Source: Streptomyces sp. NBC_00557
GTDB taxonomy: Bacteria > Actinomycetota > Actinomycetes > Streptomycetales > Streptomycetaceae
Assembly: GCF_036345995.1 (NCBI RefSeq)
Contig: NZ_CP107796.1
Span: 2,294,001 to 2,358,000 of the forward strand
DNA: 64,000 bases
Reading direction: 5' to 3'
The number at the start of each line of letters is the position of its first letter. Positions within the stretch are counted from its first letter, which is position 1. The position numbers were made by a program, and so were the translations under genes. The notes beneath the pieces are model-generated. The model was given only the letters and a program-made list of their open reading frames with translations, searched no databases and was not told where the DNA came from. Below, piece after piece: positions 31,818-40,728 of this stretch.

Positions 31818-33723
31818 GGGCGGACGGTCCGGGGGTCGCGTCGGCGATCCACGGGCCGTCGCCGGACGGGTCGAGGATGCCCTCCTCCAGCCAGGTGTAG
31901 GCCCCGCCGAGGACGGCCTTGACCACCTTGCGGTCCAGGTCGTCGGTGTTGGTCCACAGACGGTCGAAGAGCTCGTCGACCCGGATGCGGGCCTGCCGGC
32001 AGAAGGCGTCGGCCAGCTGGTAGGCCTCGCGGCCGTGGTCGCCCCGGCCGCGCAGCCACTCGGCCCGGACGCAGGCCGCGCTCATCGCGAACAGCTCGGC
32101 GCCGATGTCCACGATCCGGCCGAGGAAGCCCTGTTTGGTCTCCATCCTCCCCTGCCAGCGGGACATGGCGTAGAAGGTGGAGCGGGCCAGCTTGCGGGCG
32201 GTGCGCTCGACATAGCGCAGATGCCCGGACAGGTCGATGCCGTGCTTGAACTCGCCGTACGACGTGGGCAGCTGACCCGGTCCGGCGACGAGCTTCGGCA
32301 GCCACTTGGCGTAGAAGACGCCCGCGTTGGCGCCCGCCCTGGCCTTGTCGGACAGGGACTTGTCGGGGTCGATGAGGTCACCGGCGACCGAGAGGTGGGC
32401 ATCGACGGCCTCGCGGGCGATCAGCAGGTGCATGATCTCGGTGGAACCCTCGAAGATGCGGTTGATGCGCAGGTCGCGCAGCATCTGCTCGGCCGGGACC
32501 GCGCGCTCGCCGCGCGCCTTGAGGGACTCGGCGGTCTCGTAGCCGCGGCCGCCGCGGATCTGGACCAGTTCGTCGGCCATCTTCCAGGCCATCTCGGAGC
32601 CGTAGAGCTTGGCGAGGGCGGCCTCGATGCGGATGTCGTTGCGGTCCTCGTCGGCCATCTGCGAGGACAGGTCGAGGACGGCCTCCAGGGCGAAGGTGGT
32701 GGCCGCGATGAAGCTGATCTTGGAGCCGACGGCCTCGTGGAGCGCGACCGGCTTGCCCCACTGCTCGCGCTCCGCCGACCACTCGCGGGCGATCTTCAGG
32801 CACCACTTGCCGGCGCCCGCGCACATCGCGGGCAGCGAGAGCCGCCCGGTGTTGAGCGTGGTGAGCGCGATCTTCAGGCCGGCGCCCTCGGGGCCGATGC
32901 GGTTGGCGGCCGGCACGCGGACCCGGTGGAAGCGGGTGACGCCGTTCTCGATGCCGCGCAGGCCCATGAAGGCGTTGCGGTTCTCGACGGTGATGCCCTC
33001 GCTGGTCGCCTCTACGACGAACGCGGTGATGCCGCCCTTGTGCCCCTCGGACTTCGGCACCCGGGCCATCACGACCAGGAGGTCGGCGACCACCCCGTTG
33101 GTGGTCCACAGTTTCACTCCGTCGAGGACGTAGTCGTCCCCGTCGGGCACGGCGGTGGTGGCGAGGCGGGCCGGGTCGGAGCCGACGTCCGGCTCGGTGA
33201 GCAGGAAGGCCGAGATGTCGGTGCGGGCGCAGCGGGGCAGGAAGGCGTCCTTCTGCTCCTGGGTGCCGAACATCTTCAGCGGCTGGGGGACGCCGATCGA
33301 CTGGTGCGCGGAGAGCAGCGCGCCGACGGCGGGGCTCGCGGAGCCGACCAGGGCGAGCGCCTTGTTGTAGTACAGCTGGGTGAGGCCGAGCCCGCCGTAC
33401 TTGGGGTCGATCTTCATCCCGAGGGCGCCGAGTTCCTTCAGGCCGGCGACGACCTCGTCGGGGATGCGGGCCTCGCGCTCGATGCGGGCGCCGTCGATGG
33501 TGGACTCGCAGAACGCGCGCAGCTTGGCGAGGAACTCCTCGCCGCGGCTGACGCTGTCCGGGTCCGGGAGCGGGTGGGGGTGGATGAGGTCGAGCCGGAA
33601 GCGCCCGAGGAACAGCTCCTTGGCGAAGCTGGGCTTGTGCCAGTCCTGCTGCCGGGCGGCCTCCGCCACCTGACGGGCCTCGCGCTCGGTGACGGTGGTG
33701 CGTGGGGTGGAGGGGGCGGACAT
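31786..33723 (-). CDS. acyl-CoA dehydrogenase (long-chain type)
   Basis: 645-residue flavoprotein oxidising acyl-CoA in beta-oxidation. Standard acyl-CoA dehydrogenase domains run to about residue 440: YGGLGLTQLYYNKAL, the FAD/substrate loop SAFLLTEPDVGSDPA, LDGVKLWTTNG, RDLRINRIFEGSTEIMHLLI. An extra C-terminal helical domain follows, as in very-long-chain enzymes. The ATG at 33723 has GAGG 8 bases upstream, and a GTG three codons earlier is less likely. Divergent from the LacI gene with about 320 bases between them. Confidence 0.92.
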   Translation of the reverse strand: MSAPSTPRTTVTEREARQVAEAARQQDWHKPSFAKELFLGRFRLDLIHPHPLPDPDSVSRGEEFLAKLRAFCESTIDGARIEREARIPDEVVAGLKELGALGMKIDPKYGGLGLTQLYYNKALALVGSASPAVGALLSAHQSIGVPQPLKMFGTQEQKDAFLPRCARTDISAFLLTEPDVGSDPARLATTAVPDGDDYVLDGVKLWTTNGVVADLLVVMARVPKSEGHKGGITAFVVEATSEGITVENRNAFMGLRGIENGVTRFHRVRVPAANRIGPEGAGLKIALTTLNTGRLSLPAMCAGAGKWCLKIAREWSAEREQWGKPVALHEAVGSKISFIAATTFALEAVLDLSSQMADEDRNDIRIEAALAKLYGSEMAWKMADELVQIRGGRGYETAESLKARGERAVPAEQMLRDLRINRIFEGSTEIMHLLIAREAVDAHLSVAGDLIDPDKSLSDKARAGANAGVFYAKWLPKLVAGPGQLPTSYGEFKHGIDLSGHLRYVERTARKLARSTFYAMSRWQGRMETKQGFLGRIVDIGAELFAMSAACVRAEWLRGRGDHGREAYQLADAFCRQARIRVDELFDRLWTNTDDLDRKVVKAVLGGAYTWLEEGILDPSGDGPWIADATPGPSARESARRPFGA

Positions 33724-33917
33724 GAGGCTCACCTCGCCGCGAAGAGGGATGATTAGGGACCGTTCGCTACCGACCAGTGCTACTGGATCGTTGGTACCCG
33801 AAACGGGCCGACCTCACCACCCCTCGCGCGTCCATCCGGCCGAAAGCCCCGCCGCGGGCGCGGCCGGCGGGTGAGGTACTCCTGCTGCCCGGGAGCCGCG
33901 GACGCGCAGGACAAAGC

Positions 33918-33935
33918 TGTCGAAGCGCTTCGACA
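33918..33935. promoter_or_regulatory. LacI-family operator 1
   Basis: Perfect 18-base palindrome TGTCGAAGCGCTTCGACA. The CG-centred GAAGCGCTTC core is the classic LacI/GalR half-site arrangement in streptomycetes. It lies about 109 bases upstream of the LacI start. Confidence 0.8.
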
Positions 33936-34012
33936 CCCTCTGGACACCCCACCCAGCCAGGGATTAGCGTCGATCTCACCCTCACTCCACCTCCGACGGT
34001 CATGTGGCGGTA

Positions 34013-34027
34013 GTCGAAGCGCTTCAC
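34013..34027. promoter_or_regulatory. LacI-family operator 2
   Basis: GTCGAAGCGCTTCAC, sharing the core GAAGCGCTTC with the upstream operator. It ends 16 bases before the regulator ATG, overlapping the likely start of transcription or leader, which points to autorepression. The two operator centres are about 94 bases apart. Confidence 0.75.
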
Positions 34028-34043
34028 AGAGCTTGGAGCCCGG

Positions 34044-35093
34044 ATGGTCACCCTCGCCGAGGTAGCCCAGCACGCCGGAGTCTCGGCGAGCACGGTGAGC
34101 TATGTCCTCAGCGGCAAGCGGTCCATCTCCGCGGCCACCCGGCAGCGGGTCGAGCAGAGCATCCGGGAACTGGGCTACCACCCGAACGCCGGCGCCCGCG
34201 CCCTCGCCGGGAAACGGTCGGACATCATCGCGCTGATGATCCCGCCGCGCACCGACATGCACGTGCCGGTGATGATGGAGATCGCCATCGCGGTGGCCGC
34301 CACGGCCCGTACGCACGGCTACGACGTCCTGCTGCTCACCGGCGAGGAGGGGCCGGACGCGGTGCGCCGGGTGACCGGCAGCGGTCTGGCCGACGCGATG
34401 ATCCTCATGGACGTCGAACTGGAGGACGAGCGGCTGCCGCTGCTGCGCCGCGGCGCCGCCGCGGCCCGGGGGAAGCCGGGGGCGGGGGGCGACCAGCCCT
34501 CGGTGCTCATCGGTCTGCCCGCCGACACCACCGGTCTGACCTGCGTGGACCTGGACTGGAGGGCCACGGGCGCGCTGTGCGTGGAGCATCTGGCGGGGCT
34601 CGGTCACCGTGACATCGCTGTCATCGGCGAGGCCCCGGCCGTCTACGAACGCCACACCGGTTTCGCCGAGCGCACCCAGGACGGGCTGCGCTCGGCGGCC
34701 CGGCGGACCGGCGTACGGCTGCTGCACCGCCCGTGCGAGGGAGGTTACGACGCGACGGCCCTGACCCTGGCCCGGATCCTCGACGAACGGCCGGGGACGA
34801 CCGGGTTCGTGGTGCAGAACGAGTCGGCGGTGGAGCCGCTGCTCGCGCTGCTGCGCCAGCAGGGCCGGGCGGTGCCCGAGGACGTGTCCGTGGTGGCGAT
34901 CTGCCCGGACCAGGTCGCCGTGCACGCCTCGGTGCGGCTGACCTCGGTCGGCATCCCGGCGCAGGAGATGGGCCGGTACGCGGTCGAGCATCTGGTCGCC
35001 AAGCTGGACGGGCGCGGCAGCGACGAGGTCGTGCTGATCGCACCCGAGCTGACGCTGCGGGCGAGCTCGGGCCCGGCCCCGGCCGCCCCCTGA
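34044..35093 (+). CDS. LacI/GalR-family transcriptional regulator
   Basis: 349-residue repressor. The N-terminal helix-turn-helix and hinge helix are clear: VTLAEVAQHAGVSASTVSYVLSGK, then ISAATRQRVEQSIRELGYHPN. The periplasmic-binding-protein-like sensor domain follows, with a Gly/Lys-rich loop near residue 148 and the terminal conserved SVRLTSVGIPAQEMGRYAVEHLV. The two operators just upstream suggest autoregulation. The gene immediately downstream is a decayed glycoside hydrolase 3 gene, so the effector was probably a beta-glucoside or related sugar. Confidence 0.94.
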   Translation: MVTLAEVAQHAGVSASTVSYVLSGKRSISAATRQRVEQSIRELGYHPNAGARALAGKRSDIIALMIPPRTDMHVPVMMEIAIAVAATARTHGYDVLLLTGEEGPDAVRRVTGSGLADAMILMDVELEDERLPLLRRGAAAARGKPGAGGDQPSVLIGLPADTTGLTCVDLDWRATGALCVEHLAGLGHRDIAVIGEAPAVYERHTGFAERTQDGLRSAARRTGVRLLHRPCEGGYDATALTLARILDERPGTTGFVVQNESAVEPLLALLRQQGRAVPEDVSVVAICPDQVAVHASVRLTSVGIPAQEMGRYAVEHLVAKLDGRGSDEVVLIAPELTLRASSGPAPAAP

Positions 35094-35204
35094 GCCAGCC
35101 GGCACGCCCCGGCTGGGCGCGGAGGAGGCGGAGGCGGCGTACGGCCCTGGAGCTGCCCGCGCCGCCCACCCGTACACGGTGCCAGTGCTGACCTCCTCCT
35201 GTCG

Positions 35205-35580
35205 AAGTCCCGCTGTCCGAGCTGGAGTTACGGGGGGTGGCCCGGGGCGGCCCGAGGCTGAAGGGCGGCCCCTACGACCTGCTGGTGGAGGCGTCCAGCG
35301 AGGACATCCGGCCGCGCACGACCGTGCGCCTCGACGGCACTCCCCCGGCGCCGCGCCCGGTGGACCGACAGGGCCTCGCGGCGGCCGGCTTCGACGAGCA
35401 GTCCAGGCGCCGCGATCGTGGACCGAGCGAAGACGGCGGGCGACGCGGTGACGCCGGAGCACGGCAGGGCGGCCGAACTGCTCTACCGCGCCTGCGACTT
35501 GGGCACGGGAATCGGCGAGGTGACGGCACAGGTGGCCGGCGAGGGCGTCCTGGAGGTCTCCCTGAACGGCGGCACGAGAG
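35205..35580 (+). pseudogene. remnant of a GH3 beta-glucosidase with a CBM6-like module
   Basis: No start and only C-terminal pieces. One frame reads VPLSELELRG, GGPYDLLVEASSEDI and TVRLDGTPPAPRPV, like the fibronectin-III-like end of GH3 beta-glucosidases. From about 35404 the similarity jumps to the +1 frame: AAIVDRAKTAGDAVTPEHG, ELLYRACDLGTGIGEVTAQV, GEGVLEVSLNGG, which looks like a carbohydrate-binding module. One extra base after the TCC at about 35401-35403 would explain the shift. The catalytic domain is absent. It lies directly after the LacI gene, its presumed regulator. Confidence 0.65.
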
Positions 35581-35611
35581 GCCCGGCACCGTCAGGCAGC
35601 GGTGCCGGGCC
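35580..35611. terminator. terminator shared by the pseudogene and the S53 peptidase gene
   Basis: Perfect 11-base stem: GGCCCGGCACC at 35580-35590 pairs with GGTGCCGGGCC at 35601-35611 around a 10-base loop, followed on the + strand by CTTTC. Confidence 0.85.
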
Positions 35612-35656
35612 CTTTCGCGCGGTGGGCGGAGTCGTACCCCGCCTGCGCGGTCTCCC

Positions 35657-37024
35657 CTAGTGGACGGGCTGCTTGGCCAGGGCCGGGACGAAGCGCAGGG
35701 CGTCCAGCGTGCCCACGCCCGTCGCCATGTCGTAGCCGTTCACGGCCTTGTAGCCCTTGACGCCCTCGTAGCTGTTGTCGGTGCCGTCCTTGACGTCGAC
35801 GATGCCCGGGTTCTTCTGCTTCTGCAGCGTGTACAGGGCGGTGTTGATGGTGCCCAGGCGGTGGCCGGCCGCCTGGTCGGCGAGGGCGACGATGCCCGCG
35901 AAGAGCGGGCTGGCCTCGCTGGTGCCGCCGGAGACGTCCCAGCCGGTGGCGCTCGGGTCGTAGCTGGAGTACACCCAGGCGCCTCCGTCGACCGCGGCGG
36001 CCATCGAGATGTCCGGGGTGCCGCGGCGGGTGCCGACGGTCTTCTGCACGCCGTCCTGGAAGCCGGGGCGGGCGAAGACGTGGGACTGGCCGCCGCCGCT
36101 CGCGCCGTAGTCGTTGTAGACGCTGTCCGGCTTGACCCGCTGGCCCTTGTCGTTCAGGTGCAGCTGGGTGCCGCCGATGGAGGTGACCAACGGGTCCGAC
36201 GACGGCCAGGAGTTGACGCGCTTGTTGTAGTACGTCTTGCCGTCCAGCTTCATGTCGGTGGCGCCGCCGTCACCGGAGGACGCGAGCACCGTCACGTGCT
36301 TGCGGTGCGCGGCCTCGAAGGCGTAGCGCAGCTTCTTGATGCTGGAGAAGTCGCCCTTGTCGAAGCCCGGGAAGGTGTTCTCGGTGGCGCCGAAGCTCTG
36401 GCTGACGACGTCGCCGACACCGTGGTCGATCAGGTACTTCTCCGCGGACATCATCTCCGGCAGACCGGTGGTGCCCTCGGTCTCGGAGACCGCGGTCTCC
36501 ACCAGGACGATCTTCGCGCCGGGTGCGACGGCGTGGGCCATCTCGACGTCCAGCGTGGTCTCGCCGGCCCAGCCGGTCATGTCCGCGTTCTTCGGGTCGA
36601 ACTTCGGGACGTGGCCCCACTTGACCACGTTGACCTTGGTGCTGGGCAGTCCGAACTGCTTGCTGTAGACGTCCAGGTCGTGCTGGACGGTCGGGGACCC
36701 GAAGGAGTCCACTATGACGATCGTACGGCCCTTGCCCGTGATGCCCTTCTTGTACAGCGGGTTCAGGTCGTACGCGGTGCGGTACTGCAGCGGGTTGTAG
36801 CAGTTGATGTGCCACTTGGCCTGGCACTGCGCGATGGACAGCGGGCCGGCCACGCCCTGGACGAGGGTGTGCCCCTTGACGGCCGGCTGCGCGAAGGTGT
36901 GCGGTACGCCGGCGGGCGCGGCGGCGGTGGCGCCGGCCTGGGAGGTAGCCGCCAGTGCGGCGGCGACGAGCGCGGCGGTGGCTGCGGACGCCGCGACGCC
37001 GCGCCCGGTACGGGCTATGTGCAT
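35657..37024 (-). CDS. secreted S53 (sedolisin/kumamolisin-like) peptidase
   Basis: 455-residue serine-carboxyl endopeptidase. A signal peptide covers about residues 1-38. The sedolisin catalytic elements are present: GETTLDVEMAHAVAP (Glu and Asp), ASSGDGGATD (oxyanion Asp), and SGGTSEASPLFAG (nucleophile Ser). The C-terminal GYDMATGVGTLDA fits the calcium-binding loop. The catalytic domain begins only about 45 residues after the signal peptide, so the usual propeptide of around 150-200 residues is missing. AGGGGAA precedes the ATG. Expected to act outside the cell. Confidence 0.92.
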   Translation of the reverse strand: MHIARTGRGVAASAATAALVAAALAATSQAGATAAAPAGVPHTFAQPAVKGHTLVQGVAGPLSIAQCQAKWHINCYNPLQYRTAYDLNPLYKKGITGKGRTIVIVDSFGSPTVQHDLDVYSKQFGLPSTKVNVVKWGHVPKFDPKNADMTGWAGETTLDVEMAHAVAPGAKIVLVETAVSETEGTTGLPEMMSAEKYLIDHGVGDVVSQSFGATENTFPGFDKGDFSSIKKLRYAFEAAHRKHVTVLASSGDGGATDMKLDGKTYYNKRVNSWPSSDPLVTSIGGTQLHLNDKGQRVKPDSVYNDYGASGGGQSHVFARPGFQDGVQKTVGTRRGTPDISMAAAVDGGAWVYSSYDPSATGWDVSGGTSEASPLFAGIVALADQAAGHRLGTINTALYTLQKQKNPGIVDVKDGTDNSYEGVKGYKAVNGYDMATGVGTLDALRFVPALAKQPVH

Positions 37025-37266
37025 GTGTTCCCCTGACAGATCCGATACGTCCTGAGCCGGACGAAGTGGTCAGGCGCATCCCATCGGGTGAGTCATGGAC
37101 AGAACAAGACGCAGGGGTGCACTCTTGAGCAGCCGATATCAAATCCTTTACCCGGCAGGAGAAATGAGGGGAACGAGAAACGGCCGCAGGACAGCCCGTT
37201 CCGGCGTCACGGCCTTGAGCACGCGACGCAGTTCCCCTTCACCGTCGAAGCGACCGCGGTGACCGG

Positions 37267-38673
37267 TCAGATCGCCTTTCCGGGCGCCGGAGAGATGTTC
37301 TGGTTGGCGCGGAAGAGGTTGTCCGGGTCGTACGCGTGCTTGACGGAGGCCAGGCGGTCGTAGTGGCCCCGGTAGGTGGCCCGGACCCGGTCCTGGCTCT
37401 CCGCGGACCCCATGAAGTTGACGTAACCGCCGCCCATGGAGTGCGGGTGCAGGTCGGTCCAGTAGTCGACGCACCACTGGCGGATCGCCTCGGCGTTGGC
37501 CGGGTCGGGGTCGATGCCGGCGACCACGCCGGACCAGATCGCGTCACGGTAGGCCCAGGCCGTGTCGTCGGCACCGACCTGGCGGGCCGCCCCGTCCACC
37601 GGGTACAGGTGCATGGTCGACAGGGGGGTCGGGAGATTCTCCGCGTACGTCCGGTGCACGTCGATCGCGGCGTCGGGGATGCCGTCGAAGAAGTCTCCGC
37701 GCCAGTACCACTGCAGACCTTCGGGCATCAGCCCGTCGAACATGGCCTGGAGTGCGGGGTAGGGCATCGGGGTGGCGAAGTGGAAGGCCGGCGGCGCCGG
37801 TTCGTTCGCCGGCTCGAGCGCCTTCGCCAGCCGGTCGTCGGCCGGGTCTCCCGTGTGGCACCACACGACCCCGCACATCTTCCGCCCGTGGATCGGCTCC
37901 GGGAAGGGCGGGCCGGGCGGCACGGTCAGTACGGCGAAGAACCCGCTGAGGCTCTCCGGCGCACCCGGCAGGAACTCCCGGTACCAGCGCAGCACCTCGG
38001 GGATGCGGTCGAGCGGCCACAGCGTCATCCCGACACCGACCGTGGAGGCCGGGTGCAGCCGGAAGGCGAACGACGTCACCACACCGAAGTTGCCTCCCCC
38101 GCCGCGCAGCGCCCAGAACAGGTCGGGATGGTTCTCCGGCGACGCGGTGACATAGCTGCCGTCGGCGAGGACGACGTCGGCCGCGAGCAGGCTGTCGATC
38201 GTCAGGCCGTATCTGCGGGTCAGGTGGCCGTGGCCGCCGCCCAGGGTGAGGCCGCCGACGCCCGTGGTGGACACGATCCCGGCCGGAACGGCACGTCCGA
38301 CGGCGTGTGTGGCATGGTCGAGGTCACCGATCCGGCTGCCCCCGCCCACCTGGGCGGTGTCCGTCTCCGGGTCCACCCTGACCCAGCCCATCGGCGAGAG
38401 GTCGAGTACGAGCGCGTCGTCGACCAGGCACAGCCCCGGGCCACTGTGGCCGCCGCCGCGCACCGCCAGCTCGACGCCGTTGTCCCGGGCGAAGGAGACC
38501 GCCGTTTGCACGTCCGCCACGTCCACGCACTGCGCGAAGGCGGCCGGCCGACGGTCGATCATGGCGTTGTAGATGCTGCGCGCCTCGTCATAGCCGGGGT
38601 CCTGCGGTGTGATCAACGACCCCCGCAGCGCCTCGCGCAGACTGCCGGCAGCGGCTTCGTCGATGGTGGTCAT
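37267..38673 (-). CDS. FAD-linked oxidoreductase, berberine-bridge type
   Basis: 468-residue flavoprotein of the FAD_binding_4/BBE family. The FAD domain shows FAQCVDVADVQTAVSFARDN and RGGGHSGPG, whose His normally carries the covalent FAD. The second covalent position, usually a Cys, reads GGGHGHLTRRYG without Cys, so single attachment is predicted. The C-terminal BBE motif is YDPDNLFRANQNISP. GAGG precedes the ATG by about 8 bases. No signal peptide, so it is cytoplasmic. Substrate unknown; the family oxidises sugars, alkaloids and polyketides. Confidence 0.92.
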   Translation of the reverse strand: MTTIDEAAAGSLREALRGSLITPQDPGYDEARSIYNAMIDRRPAAFAQCVDVADVQTAVSFARDNGVELAVRGGGHSGPGLCLVDDALVLDLSPMGWVRVDPETDTAQVGGGSRIGDLDHATHAVGRAVPAGIVSTTGVGGLTLGGGHGHLTRRYGLTIDSLLAADVVLADGSYVTASPENHPDLFWALRGGGGNFGVVTSFAFRLHPASTVGVGMTLWPLDRIPEVLRWYREFLPGAPESLSGFFAVLTVPPGPPFPEPIHGRKMCGVVWCHTGDPADDRLAKALEPANEPAPPAFHFATPMPYPALQAMFDGLMPEGLQWYWRGDFFDGIPDAAIDVHRTYAENLPTPLSTMHLYPVDGAARQVGADDTAWAYRDAIWSGVVAGIDPDPANAEAIRQWCVDYWTDLHPHSMGGGYVNFMGSAESQDRVRATYRGHYDRLASVKHAYDPDNLFRANQNISPAPGKAI

Positions 38674-38807
38674 GGCCGCCTCGCATGCGGGTCACGGGCG
38701 GATACGTCCTCGCCCGCCTTCAGTCTTCACCCGTCCGGCCGCCACCGCACACCGGCGCCGGCGCCGCGGTGCCTCCAGCGCCTGGTGCCGGGGTGCCGGA
38801 CCGGATG

Positions 38808-39035
38808 TCACTCCTCTCTGGGTGCCTGGTGGTGACCGGAGAAGCGGACACGACGCACGGTGCGTCTGCCACTCTGGTCATGGACGATGACGTGCGTGGC
38901 CCCAGGCGGGATGTCCTCGCCCTCGGGTACGGCTTCACCGCGGGCGATGAGGTCGTCGATGAAGCGCTCCTCCGCCTGCCTCGCATGCTCCCCCTCGGTG
39001 GCAGGCGGGGGCTCGTCGTGCTGTTCCGTACTCAT
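38808..39035 (-). CDS. small acidic/basic protein downstream of the metallopeptidase
   Basis: 75 residues: an acidic N-terminal half with an amphipathic helix (HARQAEERFIDDLIARGEAV) and a short basic C-terminal strand region (ATHVIVHDQSGRRTVRRVRF). It begins 22 bases after the stop of the HEAGH metallopeptidase gene on the same strand, so the two are probably co-transcribed. The ribosome binding site is weak. No family recognised; possibly a partner or inhibitor of the peptidase. Confidence 0.65.
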   Translation of the reverse strand: MSTEQHDEPPPATEGEHARQAEERFIDDLIARGEAVPEGEDIPPGATHVIVHDQSGRRTVRRVRFSGHHQAPREE

Positions 39036-39057
39036 GGCACGTGCCGGACAGCCGCGG

Positions 39058-40467
39058 TCAGAGGAAGAGAAGCCGGTCCAGTACCAGGCCGCCGGAATCC
39101 TGACGGGTGACCTGGTGGGTCCGTGTCCTCGTGCCGTCGACCACGGCGGCGCTCGTGGTGAGGAACTCGTCGGCGACGGCGATGCGGCCCTGCCGGAAGA
39201 GGTCCTCGATGAAGGTCTCCGCGGCCTTCGCCGGGTCCGCCGGGGTCAGCGAGCCGATGGCCGGGTCGGCGCCGGCGACGGCGAATCGCGGTTGCTCCGA
39301 GGGAGCGGACGCGGTGAAGGGCTCGGTGAGGCCGTATCGTTCGGCGGGCACGGTGACGGTGCCCAGATCCGCGCCGGGTTCAGGAACCACACCGGTGATC
39401 GCCGCGAGGTGCTGTGGCGCCGCTTGGTCGGCGGCAACGGCCTCCGAAGGCGACAGGATGCCGTGGCGGACGAACGCCGAACGCAGCGCCGGGCCGTACC
39501 TGCCGTCGTAGAGAGCCTTGTCGGCGGCGAGCATGTGCGCGGCGACCTGCGCGTACAGGGCGGGCACCGTGGGAGTGGCGAGAAGGGCCGCCACCAGCAG
39601 CCTGCCCATGATCTGCCCGGCCTGGACGAGCGCATCGCCGTCACGCGCCGGCTGCTGGTAGAAGATCCCAGCCACGGCGTCGAGGAACGCTCCCGTGAAC
39701 ACCCTCGAGAACGAGTGCACTTCGCTCGACAACTGGCTCGCCGGCTCGCTGGGGCGGAGCGTCACCGGATCGCGGTAGAAGAAGTTGTTGGCCGCGTTGC
39801 GCAGGCAGTCACGGTCGACGGCGCTCGGATCGATCTGCCGGATCGCCCACCCCAACTGCTCGGCCAGCCGCGACAGCCGGGAGGAACGCGCCGGATTGCC
39901 CTGTGTCTCGGTCAGCACCTCGTCCGCGACGGCGCCCACGCCCAGCGACGACAAGATGGCGCTCATGTCCCCGAACGACTCGTGGAACGCACCGACCTCC
40001 GCGCTCAACACCCCCCAGAACTGCGGCCGGAGAGCATCGAGGACGGCATGGCCCGCCTCGTGGCACACCACGTCCGGGCTCTCTCCGGAGTGCACGGTCA
40101 CGCCCGCGACAGTGTGCCTGAAGAAACAAAGACCGCTCCTGTCGTAGTAGGCGTTGAGATCGTCACCAGAATCAAGCTGCGCCGTCAGAACCTGCCCGAC
40201 GCTGCCGTTCCAGGTGGTGTTCGCCGGCATCAGCGGCCCCCAGAAATTGGAGGCTCGGCTCATCGCGTCCGCCGCCGCCCAGTAACGGAACTCCGCGCTG
40301 CCCGGATAGTCCCCGCTCTCCGCCGGCGGTTCGCCGGCAACGGAGACAGGCAGAGACGGATGGCTCACTTCGGGCGTCGGCCGTTGGATCGGAGTGCGTC
40401 CGATCGGAGGTTCACCGGGATCGTCTTCCCACGTTTGGACGCTGGCCAATTTCGGCTTCAACTTCAT
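39058..40467 (-). CDS. leaderless thermolysin-like (gluzincin) metallopeptidase
   Basis: 469-residue protein with the zinc motif CHEAGHAVLDAL and, about 20 residues on, AEVGAFHESFGDMSAIL. This matches the HExxH plus ExxxD arrangement of thermolysin/fungalysin-type (M4/M36) peptidases. The remainder, with RLSRLAEQLGWAI and SEVHSFSRVFTGAFLDAVAG, resembles their helical C-terminal domain. There is no signal peptide or propeptide: it starts MKLKPKLASVQTWEDDPGEP. GAGGGGG lies 8 bases before the ATG at 40467. Substrate unknown, and the cytoplasmic location is unusual for the family. Confidence 0.88.
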   Translation of the reverse strand: MKLKPKLASVQTWEDDPGEPPIGRTPIQRPTPEVSHPSLPVSVAGEPPAESGDYPGSAEFRYWAAADAMSRASNFWGPLMPANTTWNGSVGQVLTAQLDSGDDLNAYYDRSGLCFFRHTVAGVTVHSGESPDVVCHEAGHAVLDALRPQFWGVLSAEVGAFHESFGDMSAILSSLGVGAVADEVLTETQGNPARSSRLSRLAEQLGWAIRQIDPSAVDRDCLRNAANNFFYRDPVTLRPSEPASQLSSEVHSFSRVFTGAFLDAVAGIFYQQPARDGDALVQAGQIMGRLLVAALLATPTVPALYAQVAAHMLAADKALYDGRYGPALRSAFVRHGILSPSEAVAADQAAPQHLAAITGVVPEPGADLGTVTVPAERYGLTEPFTASAPSEQPRFAVAGADPAIGSLTPADPAKAAETFIEDLFRQGRIAVADEFLTTSAAVVDGTRTRTHQVTRQDSGGLVLDRLLFL

Positions 40468-40699
40468 GATGAGGGCCCCCTCGGCCCGAGCCTGCATGCT
40501 CCGTTTCCCGGAGCGGTCGCCGCTGGTACAGCAGCTTCGTTCGACGTGCAGGGTGGTGCGAGAGGTTCCACATGGCCGCGAAGGGCACCGAATCCGAGGA
40601 CGGAGGCCCTGAGCAGCGCGCCCTGTCGCCACCGCTGCACAGCACCCATGGCTGTCGGGAGCCCGGGCTCTGTTCGCTGTTCGTCCTGGCCTTTCTTCC

Positions 40700-40728
40700 A
40701 GTACGCGCCACTCTGCAGGGTCTGTCAA
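40700..40728 (-). promoter_or_regulatory. candidate sigma-70-like promoter of the metallopeptidase gene
   Basis: On the leftward strand TTGACA (40723-40728) is followed after 17 bases by CGTACT (40700-40705). It would give a leader of about 220 bases. The -35 is consensus, the -10 only moderate. Confidence 0.45.

Larger units (their letters stand above)
33724..34043. other. divergent promoter region with LacI operators
   Basis: 320 bases without a gene between the divergent acyl-CoA dehydrogenase and LacI regulator genes. It contains the two palindromes listed separately. The left part near 33760-33790 is AT-richer and is a reasonable place for the dehydrogenase promoter, but I see no convincing hexamer pair. 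Confidence 0.5.
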
